NCBI GenBank assembly: GCA_900470445.1
Contig: UCAU01000001.1
Coordinates: 199 to 64,198 of the forward strand
Direction of reading: 5' to 3'
Origin: Hyphomicrobiales bacterium
GTDB taxonomy: Bacteria > Pseudomonadota > Alphaproteobacteria > Rhizobiales > Devosiaceae
Length of the DNA: 64,000 nt
Positions 19,728-27,926 of this stretch are shown one piece after another. The number at the start of each line of letters is the position of its first letter. Position 1 is the stretch's first letter. The translations under genes were made by a program, and so were the position numbers. The notes under the pieces were generated by a model. The model saw only the letters and a program-made list of their open reading frames with translations, had not been told where the DNA came from and did no database searches.

Positions 19728-20804
19728 ATGATCTCTGGATTGGACGACGTAATCGCAGCCGAAACCATGTTGTCGGATGTGGATGGGCTCAATGGACGGC
19801 TGATCATCGCCGGCCACTCGCTCGACGCGCTGGCGGGGCACACCAGCTACGAGGCCATGCTGGCTTTGTTGCTCGGCGATTTCCTTGAGGCGGATAGCGC
19901 TGCCATCACCCGCCACCTGGCCGCCGCCCGCAAGGAAGTGCACGGCTATATCGAGGGCGTCGATGCCGCCATTCTGGCGCTGAGCCCGATCGAAGGCCTG
20001 CGCGCCATGATCGCCCGGCTGCCCGATGGCGAGGATCGCGACACCGCCTATCGGCTGCTGGCCGCCCCGGCAGTGTTCACGCCCGCTTTGCTGCGCCTGC
20101 AGCAGGGCCTGCCGGTGGTCGCACCCAGCGATACGCTTGGCCATGCCGCCGATATGCTGGCCATGTTGACCGGCACAGCGCCGACCCAGGCGCAGGTCAA
20201 TGCGCTCGACACCTATCTGGTGACGGTGTCCGACCACGGGCTGAACGCCTCCACCTTCGCCGCCCGCGTGGTGGCCTCGACCCGCGCCGGGCTGACCTCG
20301 GCCATTCTGGCGGCGCTGAGCGCGCTCAAGGGCCCGCTGCATGGCGGCGCGCCCGGTCCGGTGCTCGATATGCTGGATGCCATCGGTACGCCCGACCGGG
20401 CCGAGCCATGGCTGGCGGCCGAACTGGCGCGTGGTGAGCGGTTGATGGGCTTTGGGCATCGGATTTACCGCGTGCGCGACCCGCGCGCCGATGCGCTCAA
20501 GAACGCGCTGCGGCAATTGGCCGAGGCGGGCGCTGTGCCGGCCGAGCGGCTGGCACTGGCAGAGGCCGTTGAGCGTTCCGCGCTGGTTCTGCTGCGGCAG
20601 AAAAAGCCGGATCGGGCGCTTGAAACCAATGTGGAGTTTTATACGGCGCTGTTGCTGGAGGCGCTTGGCCTGCCGCGCGAGGCGTTTACCTGCGTGTTTG
20701 CGGCGGGGCGGGTTGGTGGCTGGGTCGGCCATGCGCGTGAGCAGATCGATCACGGCCGGCTGATCCGGCCGCAGTCGAAATATATTGGGCCGTTGGCGGC
20801 CTAG
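19728..20804 (+). CDS. Citrate synthase / methylcitrate synthase family protein
   Basis: A citrate-synthase-fold protein of 358 residues without the DNA-binding domain. The two catalytic His motifs are present (KGPLHGGAPGP and GFGHRIYRVRDPRA). The position usually held by the catalytic Asp reads NVEFYTALLL, Glu instead of Asp. The C-terminus GGWVGHAREQIDHGRLIRPQSKYIGP is typical. The ATG at 19728 has a GAGGAG site. It pairs divergently with the HTH-citrate synthase. It could be a methylcitrate or other acyl-CoA/oxaloacetate synthase; the product is not settled by sequence. Confidence 0.88.
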   Translation: MISGLDDVIAAETMLSDVDGLNGRLIIAGHSLDALAGHTSYEAMLALLLGDFLEADSAAITRHLAAARKEVHGYIEGVDAAILALSPIEGLRAMIARLPDGEDRDTAYRLLAAPAVFTPALLRLQQGLPVVAPSDTLGHAADMLAMLTGTAPTQAQVNALDTYLVTVSDHGLNASTFAARVVASTRAGLTSAILAALSALKGPLHGGAPGPVLDMLDAIGTPDRAEPWLAAELARGERLMGFGHRIYRVRDPRADALKNALRQLAEAGAVPAERLALAEAVERSALVLLRQKKPDRALETNVEFYTALLLEALGLPREAFTCVFAAGRVGGWVGHAREQIDHGRLIRPQSKYIGPLAA

Positions 20805-20825
20805 GGTCTGTCCCCATGCACAGGG

Positions 20826-20904
20826 TCTCCCTCGGGCTTGACCCGAGGGCCACTCTCCGCTTGTGCCGGGTTGGCAGAGGCCCTCGGGTCGAGCCCGAGG
20901 GAGA
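20826..20904. repeat. Family B palindromic repeat pair
   Basis: Two short palindromes, CCCTCGGGCTTGACCCGAGGG and CCCTCGGGTCGAGCCCGAGGG, arranged as an inverted pair and flanked by TCTCC and GGAGA. A second complete copy is at 29301-29396 and a decayed one at 26839-26882. All lie downstream of genes. Confidence 0.85.
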
Positions 20905-20966
20905 TGCGGTGGGTGTGGGGAGAGAGGGGCAAAGGCAGGGGGCGGCGAGATTTGGTCCCACCCGCG

Positions 20967-21049
20967 GTGTCATTCCGGCGAAAGCGGGAACCTCTGTTTT
21001 TGATGCCAAGAAAAGCAAACGGAGGTTCCCGCTTTCGCGGGAATGACAC
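20967..21049. repeat. Family C long hairpin repeat
   Basis: The arms GTGTCATTCCGGCGAAAGCG... and its inverted copy ...CGCTTTCGCGGGAATGACAC enclose about 30 bp (TTTTTGATGCC region). The arms are each about 27 bp with one or two mismatches. This GTCATTCC-AAAGCGGGAA type is a common dispersed repeat in many proteobacteria. It lies between the citrate synthase and the convergent mutL stop. Confidence 0.85.
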
Positions 21050-21083
21050 TGTGGTTGAAGGAAGATGCGGTGGGTGGCAGACT

Positions 21084-22922
21084 CTACCGGCTCCGCCCAA
21101 ACAGCCGCTCGATATCCTTCTGCTTGAGCTCGACATAGGTCGGGCGGCCGTGAATGCATTGGCCGGAATGGGGGGTGGCTTCCATGTCGCGGAGCAGGGC
21201 GTTCATTTCGTCGACGCGCAGGCGTCGGCCGGAGCGGACCGAGCCGTGGCAGGCCATGCGGGCGATGATCTCGTCCATGCGGTCGGCAACGGCGGTGGAC
21301 GTATCCCATTCGGCCAGGCCATCGGCCACGTCCCGCACCAGGCCATCGATATCGGAATTGCCGAGCAGAGCCGGGGTCTCGCGCACGGCGATGGCGCGGG
21401 GGCCGAAGCGTTCGAGATAGAGGCCGAAACGTTCGAGGTCCGGGGCGGCGTCCTCGAGCCGGGCGCAATCTTCTTCGGGTAGCTCGATGACCAAGGGGAT
21501 TAGCTGGGCCTGGCTGGGCACCGGGCCAGAGGCGAGTTGGGCCTTGAAGCGTTCATAGACCAGGCGCTCATGGGCGGCGTGCTGATCGACCAGCAAGAGG
21601 CCTTCGCTATTCTGGGCGATGATGAAATTGTCGAACATCTGCGCCCTTGCAGTGCCGAGGGGGAATTCCATCAGCGCGGGGGCGGCTTCGCTCTCGACGC
21701 GGGCGCTGGGCTCGTTGAGGCCTTCAATGCCCTGCTGCTGGGCGGCAGGGGCGCCGTATTGGGGCGAAAAGGGATTGGCGCTGCCGTAGCCCGAGGCGCG
21801 GTCATAGCTGGCAAAGGGCATTGCCGGGCGGGTGAAATCCTGGCGTTGCGGTGCGGCGCTGGTGGTTTCGTATTGCGGGGCGGTGAAGGCGCCCAGAATG
21901 TCATCGGCAATGCTGGTGGAGGCTTTAAAGCCCGCAGCGGTCAGCGCCTCGCCGATGGCGCGGATGACGGCGCTACGCACGGCGCCCGCATCGCGAAAGC
22001 GGAGTTCGGCCTTGGCCGGGTGCACGTTGACGTCAACTTCGGCCGGGTCGATGGCGATGTAGAGGGCGACGACCGGGAAGCGATCGCGGAAGGTGTAGTC
22101 GGCATAGGCGGCACGGATGGCGCCGACCAGCACCTTGTCGCGCACCGAGCGGCCATTGACGAAGTAGAACTGCGATAGCGAATTGGCGCGGGTATAGGTG
22201 GGCAGGCCCGCCAGCCCCGCCACGACCACGCCATGGCGCGAGGTGGCAAGCCGCACGGCATTCTGGGCGAAATCATCGCCGATGACTTGGGCTAGCCGCG
22301 CTTCCAGCGCCCCACTGCCGCCGACGGCGGGCCAATTGGCGGGGGAGCGATCGGTGCCGTTGAGGACGAAATGCACGCCCGGATTGGCCATGGCGAGGCG
22401 TTTCATCACGTCGGTGATGGCCCCGGCCTCGGCCCGGTCGGTTTTCAAAAATTTCAGCCGCGCGGGGACATTGCCGAAGAGGTTCTTGACCTCGACGACC
22501 GTACCCCGGTTCATCGCCTGCGGCACGGGGCCGGTGCGCACGCCACTGCGCACCTCAATGCGCAACCCGCTTTCGGCATTGGCGGGGCGGGAGGAGACGG
22601 TCAGTTCGGCGACCGAGCCGATCGAGGCCAATGCCTCGCCGCGAAAGCCCAGCGTGCGGATATCGTCGAGATCGTCGACACTGAGCTTGGAGGTGGCGTG
22701 GCGCTCGACCGAGAGCAACAGATCGGCCTGGTCCATGCCATGGCCGTCATCCTCGATGCGCATCAGCAGTTTGCCGCCGCCCGAGGTGGTGACCACGATG
22801 CGGCTGGCGCCGGCATCGATGGCGTTTTCGACCAGTTCCTTGACCACGCTGGCAGGCCGCTCCACCACCTCGCCGGCGGCGATGCGGTTGATCAGATCTT
22901 CGGGCAGCTGGCGAATGGGCAA
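21084..22922 (-). CDS. mutL: DNA mismatch repair protein MutL
   Basis: Links mismatch recognition by MutS to strand incision. The protein has 612 residues. The N-terminal GHKL ATPase has ELVENAIDAGAS, EDDGHGMDQ and GFRGEALASIGSV. A variable, Pro/Ala-rich linker spans ~340-410. The C-terminal domain carries DQHAAHERLVYE, which matches the DQHAx2Ex4E metal motif of MutL endonucleases. It therefore likely nicks DNA itself, as expected where MutH is missing. The start MPIRQLPEDLINRIAAGEVV is canonical. Confidence 0.98.
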   Translation of the reverse strand: MPIRQLPEDLINRIAAGEVVERPASVVKELVENAIDAGASRIVVTTSGGGKLLMRIEDDGHGMDQADLLLSVERHATSKLSVDDLDDIRTLGFRGEALASIGSVAELTVSSRPANAESGLRIEVRSGVRTGPVPQAMNRGTVVEVKNLFGNVPARLKFLKTDRAEAGAITDVMKRLAMANPGVHFVLNGTDRSPANWPAVGGSGALEARLAQVIGDDFAQNAVRLATSRHGVVVAGLAGLPTYTRANSLSQFYFVNGRSVRDKVLVGAIRAAYADYTFRDRFPVVALYIAIDPAEVDVNVHPAKAELRFRDAGAVRSAVIRAIGEALTAAGFKASTSIADDILGAFTAPQYETTSAAPQRQDFTRPAMPFASYDRASGYGSANPFSPQYGAPAAQQQGIEGLNEPSARVESEAAPALMEFPLGTARAQMFDNFIIAQNSEGLLLVDQHAAHERLVYERFKAQLASGPVPSQAQLIPLVIELPEEDCARLEDAAPDLERFGLYLERFGPRAIAVRETPALLGNSDIDGLVRDVADGLAEWDTSTAVADRMDEIIARMACHGSVRSGRRLRVDEMNALLRDMEATPHSGQCIHGRPTYVELKQKDIERLFGRSR

Positions 22923-22997
22923 GGATCGATTCTCCTGAGCGGAGAATATAGGCGATGGCGGGGGAGTTTCCGACCCGGTTTCCCCGTTTTCACCGGC

Positions 22998-24128
22998 TCA
23001 GTCATCGACCAGACACGGCGCCGAGAACAGCTCGCCCCGCCAGGCGCCGGAGAGGGTGCGAGAGGCCACGATGAGCCAGACCAGCACCAGCACGCCAACC
23101 AGCACGCTGCCGAACCCCATGAGCGGGGCGAATGGCAGTATATGGGCGAGCTTGAGCGTGGTGACGGCATAGACGCCCAGCGGGAAGGTGAAGGCCCACC
23201 AACCGAGGTTGAACGGCACAGCGCCCCGGAAATAGCGCAGGGTGATCAGTCCCGCCATGCCCAGCCACCATATTCCATAGCCCCAGAGCAGCACGGCAAT
23301 GAGGAAGCTGGCGCCACCCACCGCACCTGCATAGGCGCCAAGGCCATTGGCCTCGAGCACCTGGGGCGCGTGCTCGGCCAAGAGCAGCATGCCCAGCGCG
23401 CCGGTGGCGATGGGACCAAGCGCCAGCCAGCAGGAGCTGGCCATATTGGCGTCGGGCAGGTTGTGCACGATCATCCGCACCACCAGCACGACGAGCATGC
23501 CCAGCGCCAGCGGCACCGAACAGGCCCAGAGGCAATAGCTGAGCAGGGTCACGGTCAATTGGTCGGCCGAACCGAGATGGGGCAGGAGCAGGCCGCCACT
23601 GGCGGCGGTGACCTCGGCGGCGACGATGGGCAGCAGCCAGATCGCGGTCATCTGCTGGGGCGAATGGCTCTGGCGGGTGAACATCATGAAGGGCACGCCA
23701 ATGCCGCAGGCCAGCGCCAGTGCCGCATCGAGCCACCACAGGGCATGGGCGATGGGCACGATGGCCGTGCCGAAGGCTGGGATGCCGAACAGCACGGCGC
23801 CATTGATGATGGTCCCTAGGCCCATGGGAATGCAGCCCAGCGACATGGACATGCTCGAATGCGCCAGGATGCGCTTGGCGCCGGAAAAATGGGTGATCCA
23901 GCGGGTGGCATAAAGCGCGGTGAAGAGGGTGAACAGCGCAATGTTGAAGAGCCAGAGCCCAGTGCCGGCGGCAAACAGCAGTGGCATGTCGGGAAATTGG
24001 CCCAGCGCGATCGCCAGAATGCCGGTGCCCATGGTGGCGGCGAACCAGTTGGGCGTGAAGAAGCGCACCGCGTCGGCCGGAGTGGCAAGGTGGGACAGGG
24101 GGCGGATGCTGGTGACGGCGATGGACAT
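22998..24128 (-). CDS. TDT-family (TehA/SLAC1/Ssu1-like) membrane transporter
   Basis: A 376-residue inner-membrane protein with about ten hydrophobic spans. It opens with FTPNWFAATMGTGILAIALG, the TDT family start. Members include TehA, C4-dicarboxylate exporters and the sulfite exporter Ssu1. GIWWLGMAGLITLRYF and WAFTFPLGVYAVTTLKLA near the C-terminus are also family-like. The ATG at 24128 follows a GAGG site. A LysR regulator is encoded divergently 98 bp away with a palindromic operator between them. The anion exported is not decided by sequence. Confidence 0.88.
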   Translation of the reverse strand: MSIAVTSIRPLSHLATPADAVRFFTPNWFAATMGTGILAIALGQFPDMPLLFAAGTGLWLFNIALFTLFTALYATRWITHFSGAKRILAHSSMSMSLGCIPMGLGTIINGAVLFGIPAFGTAIVPIAHALWWLDAALALACGIGVPFMMFTRQSHSPQQMTAIWLLPIVAAEVTAASGGLLLPHLGSADQLTVTLLSYCLWACSVPLALGMLVVLVVRMIVHNLPDANMASSCWLALGPIATGALGMLLLAEHAPQVLEANGLGAYAGAVGGASFLIAVLLWGYGIWWLGMAGLITLRYFRGAVPFNLGWWAFTFPLGVYAVTTLKLAHILPFAPLMGFGSVLVGVLVLVWLIVASRTLSGAWRGELFSAPCLVDD

Positions 24129-24194
24129 GGGGAACCTCTGCGCCGAGCAATAGCGCCGCAGCGATGTTCGTTTCCAACGCATGATTTATGTGAG

Positions 24195-24217
24195 ATTAAT
24201 CGAGAATATCGATTGAT
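24195..24217. promoter_or_regulatory. LysR-type operator in the TDT/LysR divergent promoter
   Basis: The inverted repeat AATCGA-GAATA-TCGATT (24198-24214) extends outward with two more matching positions on each side (ATtAATCGA...TCGATTgAT). It lies about 10-30 bp upstream of the LysR ATG and between two divergent genes. The spacing fits the T-N11-A rule for LysR proteins. Autoregulation plus activation of the transporter is the usual arrangement. Confidence 0.7.
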
Positions 24218-24226
24218 GGCGCGGGC

Positions 24227-25120
24227 ATGACTCTCGAGCAATTGCGGATTTTTCTGGCTGTGGCGGAGCTGCAGCACATCACGCGGGCGGCGGAGGGGCT
24301 GCATATGACGCAATCGGCGGTGAGCGCGGCAGTGTCGGCGCTGGAGAGCCGGCATGGGGTGACGCTGTTCGACCGGGTGGGGCGGTCCATCGTGCTCAAT
24401 GAGGCGGGGCGGACGTTCCTGCCCGAGGCGCAGGCGGTGTTGGACCGGGCCAAGGCGGCGCAAGGGGCGCTGGATGATCTGTCGCGGCTATTGCGCGGGC
24501 GGCTCTCGGTGATGGCGAGCCAGACCGTGGCCGATTACTGGCTGCCGCGGCGGCTGGTGGCCTATCGGCAGATGCATCCGCGGATCGAGCTGGACATGGC
24601 ATTCGGCAATACCGGCCAGGTGGCCGATGGGGTTGAGAGCGGGCTGGCTGAATTGGGGCTGGTGGAGGGGCAGGTGAACCGGCCGGCGCTGAGCGTGGAC
24701 CTGCTCGATCAGGACGAGATGATCGTGGTGGTTGGGGCCGGGCATGCCTGGACCGAGCCGGGCGTGGCGCAGGCGGCGGGCTATGGCGGCACGGCCTGGG
24801 TATTGCGCGAGACGGGGTCGGGCACGCGGGCGGCGTTCGATGGCATGATCGCTAGGGCGGGAATTGATGCGGCGGCGCTGGATATTGCCATGGTGCTGCC
24901 GGGCAATGAGGCGGTGCTCGGTGTGGTGGAGGCAGGGCTGGGGGCGACTTTGGTGTCGCGGGCTGTGGCGCGGGCGCGGGTGGTTGCGGGGCTGTTGACG
25001 GTGGTTGATCTGCCCATTGTGCGGCGTAGTTTTTACCTGCTGCGGCACAAGGAGCGCTATCGCACCAAGGCGGCGGAGGCGTTTCTGGCCATGGTTGGCA
25101 GCGCGCGGGCAAACGGCTAG
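24227..25120 (+). CDS. LysR-family transcriptional regulator (CbbR/YeiE-like subgroup)
   Basis: A LysR-type regulator of 297 residues. The wHTH is at residues 1-60 (MTLEQLRIFLAVAELQHITRA, MTQSAVSAAVSALE), followed by the linker helix and a periplasmic-binding-like effector domain (~90-295). The effector half (GETGSGTR-like LRETGSGTRAAFD and VLPGNEAVLGVVEAGLGAT) resembles CbbR/YeiE/CysB relatives that bind small anions or metabolites. It faces a TDT exporter, so it probably controls it. tadA starts only 8 bp downstream and may be co-transcribed. Confidence 0.92.
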   Translation: MTLEQLRIFLAVAELQHITRAAEGLHMTQSAVSAAVSALESRHGVTLFDRVGRSIVLNEAGRTFLPEAQAVLDRAKAAQGALDDLSRLLRGRLSVMASQTVADYWLPRRLVAYRQMHPRIELDMAFGNTGQVADGVESGLAELGLVEGQVNRPALSVDLLDQDEMIVVVGAGHAWTEPGVAQAAGYGGTAWVLRETGSGTRAAFDGMIARAGIDAAALDIAMVLPGNEAVLGVVEAGLGATLVSRAVARARVVAGLLTVVDLPIVRRSFYLLRHKERYRTKAAEAFLAMVGSARANG

Positions 25121-25128
25121 GAAGAGCC

Positions 25129-25584
25129 ATGACCGCTTCACGCTCACCCATGGATCTGGCGCTTGCTTTGGCCGAGGAGGCCGCTGCGCATGGCGAAGCG
25201 CCGGTGGGGGCGGTGGTGATGGAGGGCGATGTCGTACTGGCCGCCGAGCGCAATCGGATGAAGGCGCTGAACGATCCGACGAGCCACGCTGAAATGCTGG
25301 CCATCCGTGCGGCTTTGGCCAAGCGGGGGAGTGGGCGGCTGGATGGTTGCGATCTCTACGTGACGCTGGAGCCCTGCGCCATGTGTGCGGGGGCGATTGC
25401 CCATGTGCGGCTGCGGCGGGTCTATTTCGCGGCTGAGGATATTAAGGCCGGGGCGGTGGAGAATGGCGTGCGGCTGTTCGAGCAACCGACCTGTCACCAC
25501 CATCCCGAAGTGATCGGCGGCATTGGCGCCAGCCGGTCCGAGGCGCTGTTGCGCGACTTTTTCCGGGGACTGCGTAGCGACTAG
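25129..25584 (+). CDS. tadA: tRNA-specific adenosine deaminase TadA
   Basis: Deaminates A34 of tRNA-Arg(ACG) to inosine, an essential decoding step. The protein has 151 residues. Zinc-site motifs are SHAEMLAIRAA (His plus the proton-shuttle Glu) and EPCAMCAGAIAHVRL (two Cys). VGAVVMEGD and GGIGASRSEALLRDFFRGLR are typical. The start follows an AGGAAGAG-like site and lies just after the LysR gene. Confidence 0.97.
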   Translation: MTASRSPMDLALALAEEAAAHGEAPVGAVVMEGDVVLAAERNRMKALNDPTSHAEMLAIRAALAKRGSGRLDGCDLYVTLEPCAMCAGAIAHVRLRRVYFAAEDIKAGAVENGVRLFEQPTCHHHPEVIGGIGASRSEALLRDFFRGLRSD

Positions 25585-25657
25585 AAGCGACATCACCCTA
25601 GCCCTGCGCCGTTTTGCACGTTATTGCGGGGACTAGGACCATTCGGAGCCCACGCCC

Positions 25658-26821
25658 ATGATCATCGAGCCCAAAATCCGCGGCTTCATCTGCACCACCG
25701 CGCACCCCGTCGGTTGCGCCACCAATGTTCAGCGCCAGATCGACCATGTCGTGGTCAAGGGCGAGATTCCATCGGCCCGCCGCCGGGTGCTGGTGCTGGG
25801 CTGCTCGACCGGCTATGGGCTGGCGTCGCGGATCGTCACGACCTTTGGCAGCGGCGCCGACACGATCGGTGTGTCGTTCGAAAAGCCGCCGGCTGAAAAC
25901 AAGACGGCCAGTGCCGGCTGGTACAATAACCGCGCTTTCGAGCAGCGCGCCAAGGCCGCAGGCCGGTTGGCGCTGACCATTGAAGGCGACGCCTTCTCGG
26001 ATGCCATCAAGGCCGAGACCATCGAGGCGATCAGCCAGAATTTGGGCCAGATCGATCTGATCGTTTATAGCCTGGCCTCGCCGGTGCGGACCGACCCGGC
26101 GACTGGCGAAACCTATCGCTCGGCCATCAAGCCCTTTGGCGCCGCCGTTGCCGCCAAGACGCTCAATACTGCCACGGGCGAAGTCTCCGAAGTGGTGATC
26201 GAGCCCGCGACCGACGAAGAAGCGGCCGCCACCGTCAAGGTGATGGGCGGGGAGGATTGGCAGCTGTGGATTTCAGCTTTGGCCGATGCTGGTGTGCTGG
26301 CTGATGGCTTCACCACGCTCAACTACACCTATCTGGGCAGTGAGCTGACCTGGCCGATCTATCACAAGGGCACGCTGGGCGTGGCCAAGGCCGATCTGGA
26401 CCGCGCCGCCGGAGAAATCCGCAGCCGCTTTGGGGACACCAGCGCTTATGTCGTGGCGCTCAAGGCGGTGGTGACCCAGGCCAGCTCGGCTATTCCGGTG
26501 GTGCCGCTCTATGGCACGCTGCTGCTCAAGGTGATGGCCGAGATGGGGCTGAACGAGGGCACGATCGAACAGATCGACCGGCTGTTCCGCGCCAAGCTGG
26601 CTAATCCGGTGATCGACGAAGCGCACCGCCTGCGTGTTGACGACTGGGAGCTGTCGCCGACCGTGCAGGCCGAAATGGTCCGCCGCTGGCCGCTGCTGTC
26701 GACTGAGACGCTGCCAGAATTGGCGGATCTCAAGACGTATCGCGCTGAGTTCCTGAAGCTGTTTGGCTTTGGACTTGGTGGGGTGGATTACTCCGCGGAT
26801 GTTGATCCGCGCGAGGTTTAA
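25658..26821 (+). CDS. fabV: Enoyl-[acyl-carrier-protein] reductase FabV
   Basis: NADH-dependent trans-2-enoyl-ACP/CoA reductase that completes each round of fatty acid elongation. The protein has 387 residues, longer than FabI and typical of FabV. The dinucleotide site is VLGCSTGYGLASRI, the SLASPVRTDP segment follows, and the active-site pattern Y-x8-K is seen in PIYHKGTLGVAK. FabV enzymes are known to be intrinsically tolerant of triclosan. No neighbouring fatty-acid genes are present. Confidence 0.97.
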   Translation: MIIEPKIRGFICTTAHPVGCATNVQRQIDHVVVKGEIPSARRRVLVLGCSTGYGLASRIVTTFGSGADTIGVSFEKPPAENKTASAGWYNNRAFEQRAKAAGRLALTIEGDAFSDAIKAETIEAISQNLGQIDLIVYSLASPVRTDPATGETYRSAIKPFGAAVAAKTLNTATGEVSEVVIEPATDEEAAATVKVMGGEDWQLWISALADAGVLADGFTTLNYTYLGSELTWPIYHKGTLGVAKADLDRAAGEIRSRFGDTSAYVVALKAVVTQASSAIPVVPLYGTLLLKVMAEMGLNEGTIEQIDRLFRAKLANPVIDEAHRLRVDDWELSPTVQAEMVRRWPLLSTETLPELADLKTYRAEFLKLFGFGLGGVDYSADVDPREV

Positions 26822-26838
26822 TTCTCCTATCCGGTTCC

Positions 26839-26882
26839 AACCGCCGTTCTCCCTCCGGTCGAGCCCGAGAGAGAACGGTGGG
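26839..26882. repeat. Decayed family B repeat
   Basis: ACCGCCGTTCTCCCTCCGGTCGAGCCCGAGAGAGAACGGTGGGT region: outer arms CCGTTCTC and GAGAACGG surround a remnant of the GGTCGAGCCCGAG core seen at 20826-20904 and 29301-29396. Confidence 0.7.
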
Positions 26883-26904
26883 TGGGGAGAGAGCGGTAGG
26901 GGTG

Positions 26905-26924
26905 TTGAGGGGGCGCCCCCTCAA
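26905..26924. terminator. Perfect palindrome between convergent fabV and patatin genes
   Basis: TTGAGGGGGC followed by its exact reverse complement GCCCCCTCAA, covering the patatin stop codon. It could form a hairpin in transcripts from either side; no T-tract follows, so its terminator role is only plausible. Confidence 0.45.
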
Positions 26925-27793
26925 TTGCTCGGGATCACCGGCACCTTGCCCTGGATATAGGCCTCGATTTTTGTCTCCAGCATGCGCTTGAAACGCTCCT
27001 TCTCCGGCTCGGCATTGGCGACGATTTCGCGGACGCGCCAGAATTCCAGCGCGCCGAAATTGGTGACATGGGGCCGGATATAGATGTCGGGCGGATAGGC
27101 GGCCATCATATGGGCGGTCAGCGAATGCATCATGATCTGGGCTGAGCCGAACCACACGTCGAGCGGCTTGTGATCGGTCTTGGCGATGCCTTCGGAGGGA
27201 TCGCCATTGACGTCGATGCCGATGAGGAAATCGGTGTCGATATCGGCCTGGTCGAGCGGGAGCGGATTGACCACGCCGCCATCGACCAGGATGTGATTGG
27301 CATAGACGACCGGCCGGAACAGGCTCGGAATGGCGATCGAGCCGGCAATGGCGGGGCGCAACAGGCCCGAATTGAACACGACCTGATGCCAGGACTGGAA
27401 ATCGGTCGCCACCACGTAAAGCGGGATCTTGAGATCCTTGAACTCGCGCGGGAAGTTGGGCGGGGTGAAGGCATCCACCACATTGGTGGCGTCCAACTGC
27501 ATCGAGATGCCGTTCTTGAGAATGCCGCTAATGCCGCGGATCTGGGTGGCCCAGAGCTTGGTGGCGATGATTTTCATGGTGCCCAGCACCTTGAAGGAAT
27601 GTTCGCGCAATTCCGCCCCGGTCATCCCGGCGGCCCAGCCAGCGCCGATCAACGCGCCGATCGAGGTGCCGGCGATCACCGCGGGTTTGATCCCCAGCTC
27701 GTCCATCGCCTCGATATAGGGAATATGGGTCAGCCCGCGTGCCGATCCGCCGCCCAGGGCTACTCCGATGCGTGGTCCGGCTGTGGTGCTCAC
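26921..27793 (-). CDS. Patatin-like phospholipase (RssA/NTE-type)
   Basis: Serine lipid hydrolase of 290 residues. It has the oxyanion loop GGGSARGL, the nucleophile elbow GTSIG, and the catalytic Asp in DGGVVNPLP (the Ser/Asp dyad of patatins). The GTG at 27793 was chosen because it has a strong AAGGAG site and sits right before the conserved IGVALGGGSARG. The longer open frame upstream overlaps purD and is not family-like. No signal peptide is seen, so it is likely cytoplasmic or membrane-peripheral. Confidence 0.93.
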   Translation of the reverse strand: MSTTAGPRIGVALGGGSARGLTHIPYIEAMDELGIKPAVIAGTSIGALIGAGWAAGMTGAELREHSFKVLGTMKIIATKLWATQIRGISGILKNGISMQLDATNVVDAFTPPNFPREFKDLKIPLYVVATDFQSWHQVVFNSGLLRPAIAGSIAIPSLFRPVVYANHILVDGGVVNPLPLDQADIDTDFLIGIDVNGDPSEGIAKTDHKPLDVWFGSAQIMMHSLTAHMMAAYPPDIYIRPHVTNFGALEFWRVREIVANAEPEKERFKRMLETKIEAYIQGKVPVIPSN

Positions 27794-27926
27794 TCTGGCC
27801 CGCTCCTTGCCATCCGGGCGAAGCCGATCCGCCAGTGCCTGACCCCGGAGCTGGATGGGGACTAGCGGGCGCGGCGGCGGCTTCTGCTCGGAAAGATAGG
27901 GTAGGTCGCCGGGATTGCGAAAGGGT

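Noticed and set aside
20826..21049. CRISPR array
   Set aside because: Only two or three unlike palindromic repeats with no regular spacers of constant length and no cas genes; these are dispersed repeat families.
20838..21482. Coding frames across the repeats after the citrate synthase
   Set aside because: They run through palindromic repeats and antisense mutL, have no ribosome site and change with repeat sequence.
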